Below, in pieces: positions 17,343 through 26,124 of a stretch of 64,000 nt of DNA. Position 1 is the first letter of the stretch, and the number at the start of each line of letters is the position of its first letter. The notes under the pieces are model-generated. The model made no database searches. It saw nothing but the letters and a program-made list of their open reading frames with translations, and had not been told where the DNA came from. The DNA comes from a virus: positions 1 to 64,000 of IMG/VR virus record IMGVR_UViG_3300008261_004773; one strand, 5' to 3'. The position numbers and the translations under genes were made by a program.

Positions 17343-17645
17343 ATGGAGATTAAAGAAATTGTGTCTTACACTGTTTTACCTTCAGCCAACATTTTGGAGG
17401 TAACATTCAGAACAATAGACGATACGGACGATCACATTAGAAATGTCGAGATAGAATATAACGAGGTTGCCAATTATGGGTTTGAATTAGAAACAGAATC
17501 TATCGACTTTTTTTTCGATGACGACGATGACTTTGAAAAAGAAGAAAGTGAATCAGTAGAATTGGATGAAGAAGAGTTGGTAACTTTCCTCAACGAATAT
17601 TTCCTTCTCAATCCTGAAAAATTACCTGAAGCAACAATTTTCTAA
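17343..17645 (+). CDS. Acidic hypothetical protein
   Basis: 100 residues, strongly acidic in the C-terminal half (FFFDDDDDFEKEESESVELDEEEL). The N-terminal half is beta-rich (ILEVTFRTIDDTDDH). The charge suggests a nucleic-acid mimic or a chaperone-like role, but nothing specific can be assigned. Converges with the lipoprotein gene at 17642. Confidence 0.6.
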   Translation: MEIKEIVSYTVLPSANILEVTFRTIDDTDDHIRNVEIEYNEVANYGFELETESIDFFFDDDDDFEKEESESVELDEEELVTFLNEYFLLNPEKLPEATIF

Positions 17646-18184
17646 GGACCTACCCTTGTAAGGTTGATTATCATTATTTTTTTCCCACCAAATTGATAGA
17701 ATGGCCAAATACCACTGCTTGTGAGTTCCAAACTTTCAAATTTATCTTCAGTGATTTGAAAAGTGAAAGTGTGTCTCGAGTTTGTTCTGATGGGATCATT
17801 ATATGAAAATTGTAAATAACCTTCTTGCCATTGGTTATTTCCCCAAATCCAATAAGAGGAACGATATCTCGAATCCCAAAGATCTGATCCAAAATTATTA
17901 ACGCCCAAATATCTCAAATTCAAGATGCTATAATCAAAATGAATAAATGTGTGACCCACTTTAATTCTATCAAAAGGTATGGGAGTGGATCTACTTGTAT
18001 CAATGTAAACATCACCTGATCTGTAAGTTGAATCTTTTGCTGTATTCTGATCAACGTATTTGATTGTAATACGATTGATTAGATATTTTCCACTAAGGGT
18101 TACAGTTGTACCTGCAACATATTTTTCACAACTTGAAAAAAGTAGAGATAGGAGTAGTACGGGTAGTATGATTATTTTTTTCAT
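17642..18184 (-). CDS. Lipoprotein of unknown function
   Basis: 180 residues from the ATG at 18182-18184, chosen because it gives a classic lipoprotein signal (MKKIIILPVLLLSLLFSSCEK, lipobox LFSSC); the upstream in-frame start adds ten polar residues before the signal. The mature part is beta-rich with several Trp/Tyr (SYWIWGNNQWQEGYLQFSY). It should be lipidated and anchored in the host envelope. It may contribute to superinfection exclusion or envelope change, as one of three phage lipoproteins here. Confidence 0.75.
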   Translation of the reverse strand: MKKIIILPVLLLSLLFSSCEKYVAGTTVTLSGKYLINRITIKYVDQNTAKDSTYRSGDVYIDTSRSTPIPFDRIKVGHTFIHFDYSILNLRYLGVNNFGSDLWDSRYRSSYWIWGNNQWQEGYLQFSYNDPIRTNSRHTFTFQITEDKFESLELTSSGIWPFYQFGGKKIMIINLTRVGP

Positions 18185-18231
18185 TTTGCGAAGATATGAG
18201 TTATTTACCGACATAACAAATATTTATCTAC

Positions 18232-18531
18232 ATGGTTTTGGATATAGATAGAATTATTTCATTTTTAAATAAATTTTCTTCAGGTGGTGATTCTGAATTA
18301 AAGGAACAAGAAGCCGCATCCTCTTCGACAGGAGATGCTGGAGGGTCAACAGCTTCAACCGGAACTCCGATGAAAAAGTGGGAGTCAGGTAGGAAATTCG
18401 GAAAAAGTTACATGAACGATCCTAAATACAAATGGAATAGTGATAGAGCTCTTGGTAAGACATACATGAACGATCCTAAATACAAATGGGAGTCAGGTGT
18501 TACCAGAGGTCACGCAAATCCTGTACCTTAA
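18232..18531 (+). CDS. Small protein with tandem 18-residue repeats
   Basis: 99 residues. After a Ser/Gly/Ala-rich linker, residues from about 44 contain WESGRKFGKSYMNDPKYK, WNSDRALGKTYMNDPKYK and a partial third WESGVTRGHANP. The repeats are Lys/Asp/Tyr-rich and could bind nucleic acid or a structural partner. The start is preceded by tatttatcta, a variant of the virion-gene motif, and it lies directly ahead of other virion-type genes. Confidence 0.65.
   Translation: MVLDIDRIISFLNKFSSGGDSELKEQEAASSSTGDAGGSTASTGTPMKKWESGRKFGKSYMNDPKYKWNSDRALGKTYMNDPKYKWESGVTRGHANPVP
18409..18489 (+). repeat. 27-bp direct repeat, period 54 bp
   Basis: Two identical 27-base copies (18409-18435 and 18463-18489) beginning tacatgaacgatcctaaat. 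They encode the YMNDPKYKW part of the 18-residue protein repeat, so identity at DNA level indicates a recent duplication. Confidence 0.85.
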
Positions 18532-18536
18532 TATTT

Positions 18537-19838
18537 ATGAGTATGAAATTCCAAATAAGCGAAAGCCAAAGAAAAGAAATCCAAGGTTTCTATAACTCCA
18601 ATAAGGGGAATATTGCTATTGTTGAGCTACTTTCATTAAATGAAAATTATGCAATTTTCTTAGATATGTTGATTGATATCAAGAACAAAAAAATGATTGG
18701 AAACGTTTGGGAAAGTATGGATAACTTCAAACTATTCTTTAACGACTCAAACACGATTTTAGGAGAAGAGCAAAGTCTGATCAGAAATCAAATCAATTCT
18801 TTGGTAATTGTTGAGGGGTCTATGGATTTGATGGTTCTCAAACAACAGTATATTTTGATGAATGAGCAGGTGATGGATTGGCTCAAAAGTGCTGGTCAAA
18901 GTGTTTCTAATGTTGCTGGTGATGTTTGGGATTATGCTAAAGAAAAAGGATCTGAGGCGGTACAAGGAGTAAAAAAATTCGCCAATGATGCTTGGGAAGG
19001 AACTAAGGAATTTGTAGGAAAGGTTAGTGATTTAGCCCTCCAACAAGCATTTGCCCTTTTGAAAAAGGGGACCCTTTATCTTGCAAGAAGTATAAGAAGT
19101 GGTCTTTATCACCCGGGTGGAATGATTTTGGATGCGATATTAATTGCCACAGGAATTGGTAAGGCCGCACAATTTATCTTGTGGGGTATAGTGGTGGCGT
19201 TAGACATTTACGAACTAACAACGGGTAATTATGAAAATAAAGATGAGACATTCGGTACAAGATTACTTTTCACAGGTGTTGACCTTCTTGGTTTAGTTTT
19301 TGCGGGAGTTGCTGCTGGAACTGCAAGAACAGCTGTAACAGGGTTTATAAAAAAATTCGGATCATCCGTTCAAGGTATTAGTAAGGGAATTAAAGAATCA
19401 CCTGTGATTTTATCCATTTTGACAAAAATGAAACAAGCCGTATCTGCAGCACCTACTAAACTCAGAGAAGCTCAAAGCTGGATAATGACTAAAAATCCAA
19501 CAATCGGAAATTGGATTGGTGGTATACTTGGAAGTGCCGCTAAGATCTTCGAAAAAATCATAACATTTATTGGACAAGTTACTATAGGTACTGGTAAGGC
19601 AGCACTAAAAGTTGTATCAGCTCCTGGCAAAATCGTCCAAAAGGGTAGTGAGAAGTTGGCACGAGGAGTTGGTGTTGGTAAACAAACGGCTCAGAAAATT
19701 GGTGCGGGTGGCCAAGCAGCGGTCAATGTCGGAGGAGTAAACTACGGACTTGAAAGATACGGACAAATGAAGGCCGCAGATCAACTACAAGGAATAAACT
19801 TAGCAAGTGCGGAGTTTGATTTTGAATCATCTCTATAA
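18537..19838 (+). CDS. Membrane-segment protein with ISESQ leader
   Basis: 433 residues, starting at the ATG at 18537 (or the ATG two codons on); the upstream in-frame start overlaps the preceding gene. It begins MSMKFQISESQRKEI, like the protein at 7400. A helical N-terminal third is followed by hydrophobic segments (GLYHPGGMILDAILIATGIG, AAQFILWGIVVALDIYELTT, LLFTGVDLLGLVFAGVAAGT) and a Gly/Ala/Lys-rich tail. Candidate internal virion or membrane-interacting protein; no known family. The start lies within a tatttatg motif. Confidence 0.65.
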   Translation: MSMKFQISESQRKEIQGFYNSNKGNIAIVELLSLNENYAIFLDMLIDIKNKKMIGNVWESMDNFKLFFNDSNTILGEEQSLIRNQINSLVIVEGSMDLMVLKQQYILMNEQVMDWLKSAGQSVSNVAGDVWDYAKEKGSEAVQGVKKFANDAWEGTKEFVGKVSDLALQQAFALLKKGTLYLARSIRSGLYHPGGMILDAILIATGIGKAAQFILWGIVVALDIYELTTGNYENKDETFGTRLLFTGVDLLGLVFAGVAAGTARTAVTGFIKKFGSSVQGISKGIKESPVILSILTKMKQAVSAAPTKLREAQSWIMTKNPTIGNWIGGILGSAAKIFEKIITFIGQVTIGTGKAALKVVSAPGKIVQKGSEKLARGVGVGKQTAQKIGAGGQAAVNVGGVNYGLERYGQMKAADQLQGINLASAEFDFESSL

Positions 19839-19846
19839 TATTTATA
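19839..19846 (+). promoter_or_regulatory. TATTTATA motif
   Basis: Exact TATTTATA, only 4 bases before the ATG at 19851 and overlapping the end of the previous gene. Confidence 0.5.
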
Positions 19847-19850
19847 CAAT

Positions 19851-20888
19851 ATGGAAAATATACTTAATGAACAATTAAAAAGAGTAAAATTACTCATGGA
19901 ATATGACACCAGTCTTACTCTCACAGATAACGAATTTTTAATCTTTGAACAAGCACAGTTTCTACGTACTTTTACTGATGATGCATTAAAGGTATTAAGT
20001 GGTGAAATTAAAGCATTCAAAATGTTCGGTAACAGTGCTGAGGCTGCAGAAACTTTCTTGAAAAATGCAAGAGCAGGTAGAGCAACTGCACAGGAAATGG
20101 GGATGTTTACAAAAGAAGTTTTGAAGAACCCGAGTTTAGCAAAATCCAACATCGGTGTGTTTGATGATGCGGCAGCAAACTACACTAAACAACTGATGAA
20201 TGCTAAAGGTAGTAAGGCAGTTCAATTCCAAAATGCTACTCAAGCCGATAGAATTAGTATGTTGAAGAACGATGGTTATTCAGAGGCGGCAATCAATAGA
20301 ATCATAAAACAAGCCGATGATATTAAACCAACAGTAGGTCAGACCTCTGTTACAACAGCTGTAGATGCTGGTACCGGAGTAGCTTCAGGTGTTGGGAGAG
20401 GTAACATAATGAAAAGAGGTTATGATAAACTGAAAGACAAGTTGGGTGAATTGAGAACGGTGGCTAAAGGTGGATGGAAGAAAGCCTTAATTTGGGCTGC
20501 GGGTCTTGGTATTTCAGGGGCGGCACTTTGGTATTTTATGCAAGATAACGGAGTTCAGGCTCAAGACACACCTACTACTCCACCTACAGACGGAGGTCAA
20601 GGAGTTGGAACTGCAGCTGCTATACCAACAGAATTAGCTGATGTTGAGGGAGTAAAAAAATTTCAAGATTGGTTGGACACTAACAAGAAAGGATGGGCTA
20701 CAGGATATCCTGGTGGTGTTTTGAACAAAGCCGGAGGATACGGTAGATTCGGTCCAAGAACACAAAAACAATGGAATGACGAAACAGTTAAGGCTGAATA
20801 TATGAAAGGATCTACCCCACCAACGACAACGGGTGAAGAAGGATTAGAAGGTGGTGGCGGAACATCAACAGAAGAACAACCAGATTAA
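19851..20888 (+). CDS. Helical protein with membrane segment and peptidoglycan-binding-like C-terminus
   Basis: 345 residues. The N-terminus MENILNEQLKRVKLLMEYDT is a helical leader; residues about 20-160 are Ala-rich and helical; one transmembrane segment follows (ALIWAAGLGISGAALWYFM); a Thr/Pro linker leads to VKKFQDWLDTNKKGWA...GGYGRFGPRTQKQWN, which resembles a PGBD-type peptidoglycan-binding unit ending in the FGPxT pattern. This layout suits a virion protein that reaches the cell wall during entry. The tail is Gly/Glu-rich. Confidence 0.6.
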   Translation: MENILNEQLKRVKLLMEYDTSLTLTDNEFLIFEQAQFLRTFTDDALKVLSGEIKAFKMFGNSAEAAETFLKNARAGRATAQEMGMFTKEVLKNPSLAKSNIGVFDDAAANYTKQLMNAKGSKAVQFQNATQADRISMLKNDGYSEAAINRIIKQADDIKPTVGQTSVTTAVDAGTGVASGVGRGNIMKRGYDKLKDKLGELRTVAKGGWKKALIWAAGLGISGAALWYFMQDNGVQAQDTPTTPPTDGGQGVGTAAAIPTELADVEGVKKFQDWLDTNKKGWATGYPGGVLNKAGGYGRFGPRTQKQWNDETVKAEYMKGSTPPTTTGEEGLEGGGGTSTEEQPD

Positions 20889-20892
20889 TTTT

Positions 20893-21822
20893 ATGAAAAA
20901 GAACATATTCGAACAACCTCAACCTAATACGGGTACTGATTTAGATAAATTGAAAAGAGCAATCGATGCTGGATGTATTGCAAAATACAAGTGGTTCGTT
21001 CCCTTGACAGGTGGAAAGGATCAAAAATACCCGTCCTTGAGAAAGGAAACTGCTTCAGGTAAAGATGTCATAGCGGGAAAGGGTACCAAAGATGGAACTG
21101 TGTTCCTTTTTTATGCTGACGGAACTCTGAAGAATCTCAAAAGTGGTAAATCACATCCTTGGGCATGTGACGCCATGAATGTTGTACCTGAAACTCCATT
21201 GACTGTGAATCAGTCAAAGGTTTTGGAAATTATTGGAAGAACAGAAAATGGTGGATGGTTTGTTAAACCAGTACCTACAGACGTAGAAGTTGAGGATGGT
21301 ACTTTTACAAAAGAAGATTTAAGTGCTCCATCATCAGGAGAGACAATTTTATTAAGATATAAAAAATATTTTCCTAATGAGTTTTTCGTTTATAGAAAAG
21401 GAGGAAAAAAACCTCAGGTTAATCCAACCACACCAGTAACACCTACAGTAATTCCTACACCTGGAGGATCAACAAACCCATCGACAATTTCTCAAGGACT
21501 TAAAGACCAATTAGAAAAAGTAAAAGTCGACTTCAATGAAGTTGCTTGTGAAGGACTCATAAACTCGTATTTCGAAATGGCTCAATATGGTGGACAACAA
21601 GATCCAAAAGCACTTGACGAAATCAAGAATGCAGTATATGGATGTTACAGAAAGAATATGAGAAACATGAGTGCTAATACCAAAGACCAACTTAGATGGT
21701 TGAGTGGTAATGAAGAAAATGCTAAGAATATTCTTGGTATGAAAAAGTTCAAAAAGATAGGAAACATTAGACAAGATAACGAAAGAAGAGTTTATAGACT
21801 CGACAAATTACCATCATTTTAA
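20893..21822 (+). CDS. Hypothetical virion-associated protein
   Basis: 309 residues from the ATG at 20893, 5 bases after the previous stop; an earlier ATG lies inside the upstream gene. Begins MKKNIFEQPQPNTGTD. The N-terminal half is Lys/Gly-rich with AKYKWFVPLTGGKDQKYPS, the middle is a Thr/Pro linker (NPTTPVTPTVIPTPGG), and the C-terminal helical part contains Cys (EVACEGLINSYFEM, NAVYGCYRKNMRNMS). No recognised domain; likely same unit as its neighbours. Confidence 0.6.
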   Translation: MKKNIFEQPQPNTGTDLDKLKRAIDAGCIAKYKWFVPLTGGKDQKYPSLRKETASGKDVIAGKGTKDGTVFLFYADGTLKNLKSGKSHPWACDAMNVVPETPLTVNQSKVLEIIGRTENGGWFVKPVPTDVEVEDGTFTKEDLSAPSSGETILLRYKKYFPNEFFVYRKGGKKPQVNPTTPVTPTVIPTPGGSTNPSTISQGLKDQLEKVKVDFNEVACEGLINSYFEMAQYGGQQDPKALDEIKNAVYGCYRKNMRNMSANTKDQLRWLSGNEENAKNILGMKKFKKIGNIRQDNERRVYRLDKLPSF

Positions 21823-21825
21823 TAT

Positions 21826-22518
21826 ATGAAAAACTTAAAAAAAGATATTAGAAAGTCTCTTGTGGAGGCAAAAAAACAAAAGGAAAATAGATTGATTGAA
21901 GCGAAAATCGTTCAATCAAGACTTTTAACACTTTTGGAATCTACACCTGATTTCAAAAATTTCAAGGATCTACCCTTCGAAAGACAATGGGAAATAGGTG
22001 TTCCATTTATGCAAGAAATTGCTTATTTGAAACAACTTGGAGTTGATGATAATTTGATCAATGAACAAGGTATTGTTGAGATTTTAGGAAAACTCTTTGG
22101 TACTACTGCTTCTGCAGGTACGGAAACAATTTTCGAGGCAATGATTTCATCTTTTTTGAAAAAATTGGGAATGGAAGGATTTTTGGCAGATGCAGTAACA
22201 TTCTTCTTTGTTAGAAACCCAAAAAAGATTTGGGAATCATTTGGTGATTGTAATGCATTTTCTGCTAACGTGGGACAAGCGATTATGGAAGCTTTCATTG
22301 TGAAATTACAGAGAGATTACAAGGCTACAGGTGCGGGAATGGACTTCATCAGAAATGCCTTGATCGAGACTATGGAAAATAGTGACTTCGGTCAAAAATT
22401 AGGTGAAAAATTTACAAGTTTTGTTTGTAATTTCTTCTCTAACGTAAAAGATAAGGGAACACAAGTTCTGAATACAATCAATCAACCTTCACAACAACCA
22501 GCACTAGCTACTAAGTGA
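21826..22518 (+). CDS. Hypothetical helical protein with leader
   Basis: 230 residues starting 3 bases after the previous stop. The N-terminus MKNLKKDIRKSLVEAKKQ and RLIEAKIVQSRLLTLLES contains repeated L/I-x-E sites like those cut by T4-type prohead proteases. The rest is helical with moderately hydrophobic segments. Last gene of the 18.2-22.5 kb run, followed by a terminator. Function unknown. Confidence 0.6.
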   Translation: MKNLKKDIRKSLVEAKKQKENRLIEAKIVQSRLLTLLESTPDFKNFKDLPFERQWEIGVPFMQEIAYLKQLGVDDNLINEQGIVEILGKLFGTTASAGTETIFEAMISSFLKKLGMEGFLADAVTFFFVRNPKKIWESFGDCNAFSANVGQAIMEAFIVKLQRDYKATGAGMDFIRNALIETMENSDFGQKLGEKFTSFVCNFFSNVKDKGTQVLNTINQPSQQPALATK

Positions 22519-22586
22519 TATCAAGGGGTGAAGACCCCTGATTATAAATGGGTGAAAAATAAGGGAGGTATTTCGAATCTTAAGGA

Positions 22587-22610
22587 GAGGGTGTTGTCAC
22601 CCTCTTTTTA
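22587..22610 (+). terminator. Rho-independent terminator
   Basis: Stem GAGGGTG / CACCCTC with a TTGT loop followed by TTTTTATTT. It closes the plus-strand run ending at 22518. Confidence 0.85.
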
Positions 22611-22618
22611 TTTATAAA

Positions 22619-22646
22619 AAAAAGGTTCTTACGAACCTTTTTTCTT
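22619..22646 (-). terminator. Terminator of clpP
   Basis: Stem AAAGGTTC / GAACCTTT flanked by A- and T-tracts; on the minus strand it overlaps the clpP stop codon and runs into a long T-tract. It may act on both strands. Confidence 0.75.
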
Positions 22647-23309
22647 TGTCTTAACAACTTCATCGATGATTCCATAATCAACTGCCTCATCGGCACTCAA
22701 CCAAAAATCTCTGGCGGCATCTTCAGTAACTTGTTCTGCGGATTTACCACAGAATTCACCTAAAAGTTCGAAAAGAATTTTGTTGGTCTTTTCCCATTCG
22801 ATAAAGTTAATACGGGCATCTTGAATGTTACCACCAGCACCTCCTGAAGTTTGATGTAACATTGTCTTTGAGAAACGTAATGATGATCTTTTACCTTTGG
22901 TTCCTGCTCCAAGTAGAACTGACCCCATTGATGCTGCCATACCTGTATTCACAGTTCTAATATCACAACTGATGTACTGCATCACATCCACCATAGAAAG
23001 TCCTGATTTAACACTTCCACCAGGAGAATCAATGTGCATTGTAATATCGGTTTTATCTGTTGAATCTAAGAACATCAATTGGGCTTGAACAACTGTACTC
23101 ATGTTATCGTTCACAGGTCCTGCAACCCATAGAAGACGGTCTCTCATCAAACGTGAGAAGATATCCATCTGAGTTACTCTCATTTCTCTTTCCTCCAAAA
23201 TATAAGGGGTCATTGACGACTCTATTTGGGATCCGAAGTAATGTAAATCTAATGATCCTTTACCCAAATGTTTTACGTAATAGTTTTGGAAGTCTTTAGT
23301 AATATCCAT
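22629..23309 (-). CDS. clpP: ClpP-family serine protease
   Basis: 226 residues. The catalytic triad is visible: Ser127 in GMAASMGSVLL, His152 in KTMLHQTSGG, and Asp201 in AARDFWLSADEAVDYGIID. MHIDSPGGSVKSGLSM is the substrate-strand/oxyanion region. Length and order match bacterial ClpP with a somewhat longer N-terminus. It would assemble as a barrel and degrade proteins delivered by an AAA+ unfoldase; the ClpC-type protein encoded at 49381, which keeps an IGF loop, is the natural partner. A -7-like element TACCTTTG lies 13 bases upstream of the start. Confidence 0.93.
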   Translation of the reverse strand: MDITKDFQNYYVKHLGKGSLDLHYFGSQIESSMTPYILEEREMRVTQMDIFSRLMRDRLLWVAGPVNDNMSTVVQAQLMFLDSTDKTDITMHIDSPGGSVKSGLSMVDVMQYISCDIRTVNTGMAASMGSVLLGAGTKGKRSSLRFSKTMLHQTSGGAGGNIQDARINFIEWEKTNKILFELLGEFCGKSAEQVTEDAARDFWLSADEAVDYGIIDEVVKTKKKGS

Positions 23310-23344
23310 AATTGTTTTTTTTCAAAGGTAATAAAAAATATGAA

Positions 23345-25036
23345 TTAGAAATTTTTTCTTTTGATCAAAAAGTTACCTATAACTAAAATATCCAATTTTC
23401 TTCCCACAAATGTGTTTAGTGCGTCGTATGGGGTTTCTACAATTGGCTCATCAGGTCCATTGAAACTTGTGTTCAATAAAACAGGTATTTTTGTTTTCTT
23501 ATAAAATTCACTAATCAATTTGTAAAACTTGGGGTTTGTATCAGGTGTTACAGATTGATGTCTTGAAGAATTATCAATGTGAGTGACTGCTGGTATTTTG
23601 TCTCTCCATTCTTCTTTCACAGTTGTAGTCACTAACATGTAAGGAGAAAAAACATCTGATTCAAAAACTTCAGATTGTTTTTCAAAAAGAACTGCAGGTG
23701 CAAAAGGTCTATACCATTCACGACCTTTCAAACCATTTATGTTTTTTTCCATCCATGGTTTGGACGGATTGGCTAAAATAGATCGATTACCCAAAGCCCT
23801 TGGTCCAATTTCAGAACCACCTTGCATCCAACCGATTACTTTATTCTCTGATAGATATTGTGAGGTAATGTCAACTAAGTCATCAAAATTTTCAAAATAT
23901 TCAGATTCACATTCGGGAAACTTGTCTATTTCTGTTTTGATTTCACCTTTTGTATAACTTTTACCGAGATAAGGGCTTAAGAAAGTTGTTTTTTCCATTT
24001 TGGAAATACTTTGATACCCATACCAAGCACAACCCAAAGGTATACCTGAGTCGTCTGCGGGTGGAACAAAATAACAATTCTTGTAAAGGTCAGATTTTAT
24101 GATCAATTCATTCGAATTGCAGTTCAAAAATGAACCACCTGCAACACATATATTTTGTGAACCTGTTAATCTTTTTGCCATTCTTGCAAGAATTAAAGAA
24201 GACTGTTCTTGTTCACGTTGATATAAACCCGCAACATTCGCTCTTTGGTAAAAGTCACTGTAATACCTAACCTCAGGATAAAACTCTATTAATTGGATTG
24301 AAATATCGTATTCAAGTTCCTTAACTGACAGAGAATGACTATCAACAAAATCTTTTTCGGCGTAAGATGCCAAACCCATAAGTTTACCTGCGGACCAATC
24401 ATTCTTTTCTTTATTATAAACAAGTTGGTAGGTTCCCATACCATACATTGTTCCTAATGATCCCTGACCATCGGTTTGATAGGGATGAGGAAATGGTTGC
24501 CACTTTTTGAATACTTCATTATATCCATCCATTTTGAAATGGTAGATACTGATTGATTCACCCCAACTGCTACCCTCGGGAAGTTGAGGTAATTTTAGGT
24601 CAGGATACCAATTTTCAGTTCTACGTCCAAATGAATTTGTTTCCTCTATGAGGTTACCCATAGCGTCTGCAACTACTACGGCACTTTCTTTAAAGCCAGA
24701 ACTGTAGAATGAAGAATAGGCGTGTGCTAAATGGTGTGGGATGAATTTTAGTTTCTCGATTGGCAGCTTTAAATGATATTCGAACTGATCTTCCATACCT
24801 TCGAAAGACTCGGTTGAAGAGTAAACATACAGGTCTACATCATCATAACTCAGTCCATATTGATTTAAACAATAGTCTATAGACAAAAGAGGAAGACCCT
24901 CTCCACCATCTCTATATTTACCACCATCACCTTTTATTCGGGATAGTCTTGATTGGGTAATTCCAATCAGAATTTTACCGTCCTTAATCAAAACGACACC
25001 TCTGTCGTGACCTGCTGACATTCCTAATACAATCAT
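23345..25036 (-). CDS. NodU/CmcH-type carbamoyltransferase
   Basis: 563 residues from the ATG at 25034-25036, preferred because the longer frame would run into the tRNA-Leu gene. The N-terminal Kae1-like domain has VLGMSAGHDRGVVLI, HHLAHAYSSFY (metal-binding His residues) and VVVADAMGN; CVAGGSFLNCNSN and PPADDSGIPLGCAW follow; the C-terminal domain has GGSEIGPRALGNRSILA and GREWYRPFAPAVL. These enzymes transfer carbamoyl from carbamoyl phosphate to sugar or metabolite hydroxyls. Homologues occur in some phages. It may decorate a glycan along with FkbM and GT17. Confidence 0.93.
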   Translation of the reverse strand: MIVLGMSAGHDRGVVLIKDGKILIGITQSRLSRIKGDGGKYRDGGEGLPLLSIDYCLNQYGLSYDDVDLYVYSSTESFEGMEDQFEYHLKLPIEKLKFIPHHLAHAYSSFYSSGFKESAVVVADAMGNLIEETNSFGRRTENWYPDLKLPQLPEGSSWGESISIYHFKMDGYNEVFKKWQPFPHPYQTDGQGSLGTMYGMGTYQLVYNKEKNDWSAGKLMGLASYAEKDFVDSHSLSVKELEYDISIQLIEFYPEVRYYSDFYQRANVAGLYQREQEQSSLILARMAKRLTGSQNICVAGGSFLNCNSNELIIKSDLYKNCYFVPPADDSGIPLGCAWYGYQSISKMEKTTFLSPYLGKSYTKGEIKTEIDKFPECESEYFENFDDLVDITSQYLSENKVIGWMQGGSEIGPRALGNRSILANPSKPWMEKNINGLKGREWYRPFAPAVLFEKQSEVFESDVFSPYMLVTTTVKEEWRDKIPAVTHIDNSSRHQSVTPDTNPKFYKLISEFYKKTKIPVLLNTSFNGPDEPIVETPYDALNTFVGRKLDILVIGNFLIKRKNF

Positions 25037-25073
25037 AGGAGAAATATAATAAAAATTTTCTTTAAATAAAATG

Positions 25074-25155
25074 TGCCCCATGAGAGACTCGAACTCTCAC
25101 ATCTCACGATACTAGATCCTAAGTCTAGCGCGTCTACCAATTTCGCCAACGGGGC
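25074..25155 (-). tRNA. tRNA-Leu(TAG)
   Basis: 82 nt. Acceptor GCCCCGT/ATGGGGC, discriminator A, anticodon arm CTAGA-CTTAGGA-TCTAG giving TAG, leucine-type D arm (TGGCGAAATTGGTAGACGC) and a type II variable arm. Confidence 0.96.
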
Positions 25156-25158
25156 ATG

Positions 25159-25245
25159 TACCTCAGGCGGGGGTCGAACCCGCACGGACATTTTCTGTCC
25201 ACAAGATTTTAAGTCTTGCGCGTATACCTATTTCGCCACCAAGGT
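25159..25245 (-). tRNA. tRNA-Leu(TAA)
   Basis: 87 nt. Acceptor ACCTTGG/CTGAGGT with wobble pairs, anticodon arm CAAGA-CTTAAAA-TCTTG giving TAA, long variable arm, T arm GCGGG-TTCGACC-CCCGC. Separated by 3 bases from tRNA-Leu(TAG), so co-transcribed. Confidence 0.95.
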
Positions 25246-25251
25246 ATTCAT

Positions 25252-25542
25252 TTACTCAGTTTCCTCAGAAATAATTGTTCCATACTGTTGTGCGGCTTTT
25301 GGATTCCTTTGCATGAAGAGTTCATAGGCGACTTGGTATCGACCTAATTCAACCTGACATGGGAAGTTCTCCATGTACAACGAGTCGGATGCAATCCTAA
25401 GACTGTCATTTTCGGAAGTTAATTTTTGAATTTCAACTTCTTGTTTTCTTACAATACTATCGGATTTATTCCACATAGCACCTGCATAACAGAAGAGTAA
25501 TCCCCAAACTACAACCAATATTCTGAGTGTTCTGTTGTTCAT
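25252..25542 (-). CDS. Single-pass membrane coiled-coil protein
   Basis: 96 residues. N-terminal transmembrane helix (TLRILVVVWGLLFCYAGAM) followed by a heptad-like coiled coil (IVRKQEVEIQKLTSENDSLRI) and a short C-terminal domain containing one Cys. The size and topology resemble phage spanin or inner-membrane accessory proteins, but no lysis genes are adjacent. Ends 6 bases before tRNA-Leu. Confidence 0.65.
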   Translation of the reverse strand: MNNRTLRILVVVWGLLFCYAGAMWNKSDSIVRKQEVEIQKLTSENDSLRIASDSLYMENFPCQVELGRYQVAYELFMQRNPKAAQQYGTIISEETE

Positions 25543-25553
25543 TTTATTTTGGT

Positions 25554-26039
25554 TTAGATGAATGATTTTTGATAATCATTCCAAATATTAACAATAATAT
25601 TGTCTTCAGTCAAAAGACTTGGGATGTGTGGTTTTTTATTCATGACCATTCTAGCTTCTTCAGGAGTTCGGTTGGCCTTCTTCAAATTACACTTCATGCA
25701 AGAAGTCACTAAATTGGTCCAATCATTAGTACCTCCCCTACTTTTGGGAACTACGTGATCCAATGTCAAATTTCGTTTGGACCCACAATAAACACATTCA
25801 TGCCCGTCTCTTTTATAAATTCTGTTTCTGTTGGGTCTAAGACCTCTTGAAAAGTGTCTAATGTAATTCAGTAGTCGAATTATAACGGGACGTACGTATG
25901 TCTTGTAACCTGTTGTAATAGGATTGTCAGATGATTTTACAATCTCCGCTTTCCCTTTATCAACCAATATGAATCCTCTCCGAACGGAAGTAACGTTCAG
26001 AGGGGTGTAATCAAAATTCAATACTAATACTCCGTCCAT
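25554..26039 (-). CDS. HNH endonuclease
   Basis: 161 residues from the ATG at 26037-26039. The HNH zinc-finger nuclease core is CVYCGSKRNLTLDHVVPKSR, GGTNDWTNLVTSCMKCNLKK: the first His in LDHVVP, the Asn in WTNLV and two CxxC zinc knuckles. The N-terminal VLVLNFDYTPLNVTSVRRG is typical of the stand-alone bacterial HNH family often found in Bacteroidota and their phages. It may be a homing nuclease or a packaging-associated nicking enzyme. Confidence 0.92.
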   Translation of the reverse strand: MDGVLVLNFDYTPLNVTSVRRGFILVDKGKAEIVKSSDNPITTGYKTYVRPVIIRLLNYIRHFSRGLRPNRNRIYKRDGHECVYCGSKRNLTLDHVVPKSRGGTNDWTNLVTSCMKCNLKKANRTPEEARMVMNKKPHIPSLLTEDNIIVNIWNDYQKSFI

Positions 26040-26051
26040 GATCAATTTTTA

Positions 26052-26083
26052 CAAAAGTATATGATTTATGTTTAAAAAACAAA
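26052..26083 (-). promoter_or_regulatory. Bacteroidota-type promoter of the HNH gene
   Basis: Minus strand TTTG (26083-26080), 20-bp spacer, TACTTTTG (26059-26052), 12 bases before the ATG. Matches the Bacteroidota -33/-7 consensus; the -33 element abuts the terminator of the small gene upstream. Confidence 0.65.
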
Positions 26084-26110
26084 AAAGGGTCAATTTTACT
26101 CGACCCTTTT
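26083..26110 (-). terminator. Rho-independent terminator
   Basis: Perfect 9-bp stem AAAAGGGTC / GACCCTTTT with a 10-base loop; on the minus strand it is followed by TTTTTTGTTTTTT. It terminates the short gene at 26125-26229 just before the HNH promoter. Confidence 0.85.
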
Positions 26111-26124
26111 GAATATATTACAAT

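Noticed and set aside
22524-22539. Hairpin aggggt-gaag-acccct as a terminator
   Set aside because: No T-tract follows; the real terminator is the next hairpin at 22587.
25037-25081. Longer start for the carbamoyltransferase
   Set aside because: It would run into tRNA-Leu(TAG); the family start motif follows the later ATG.
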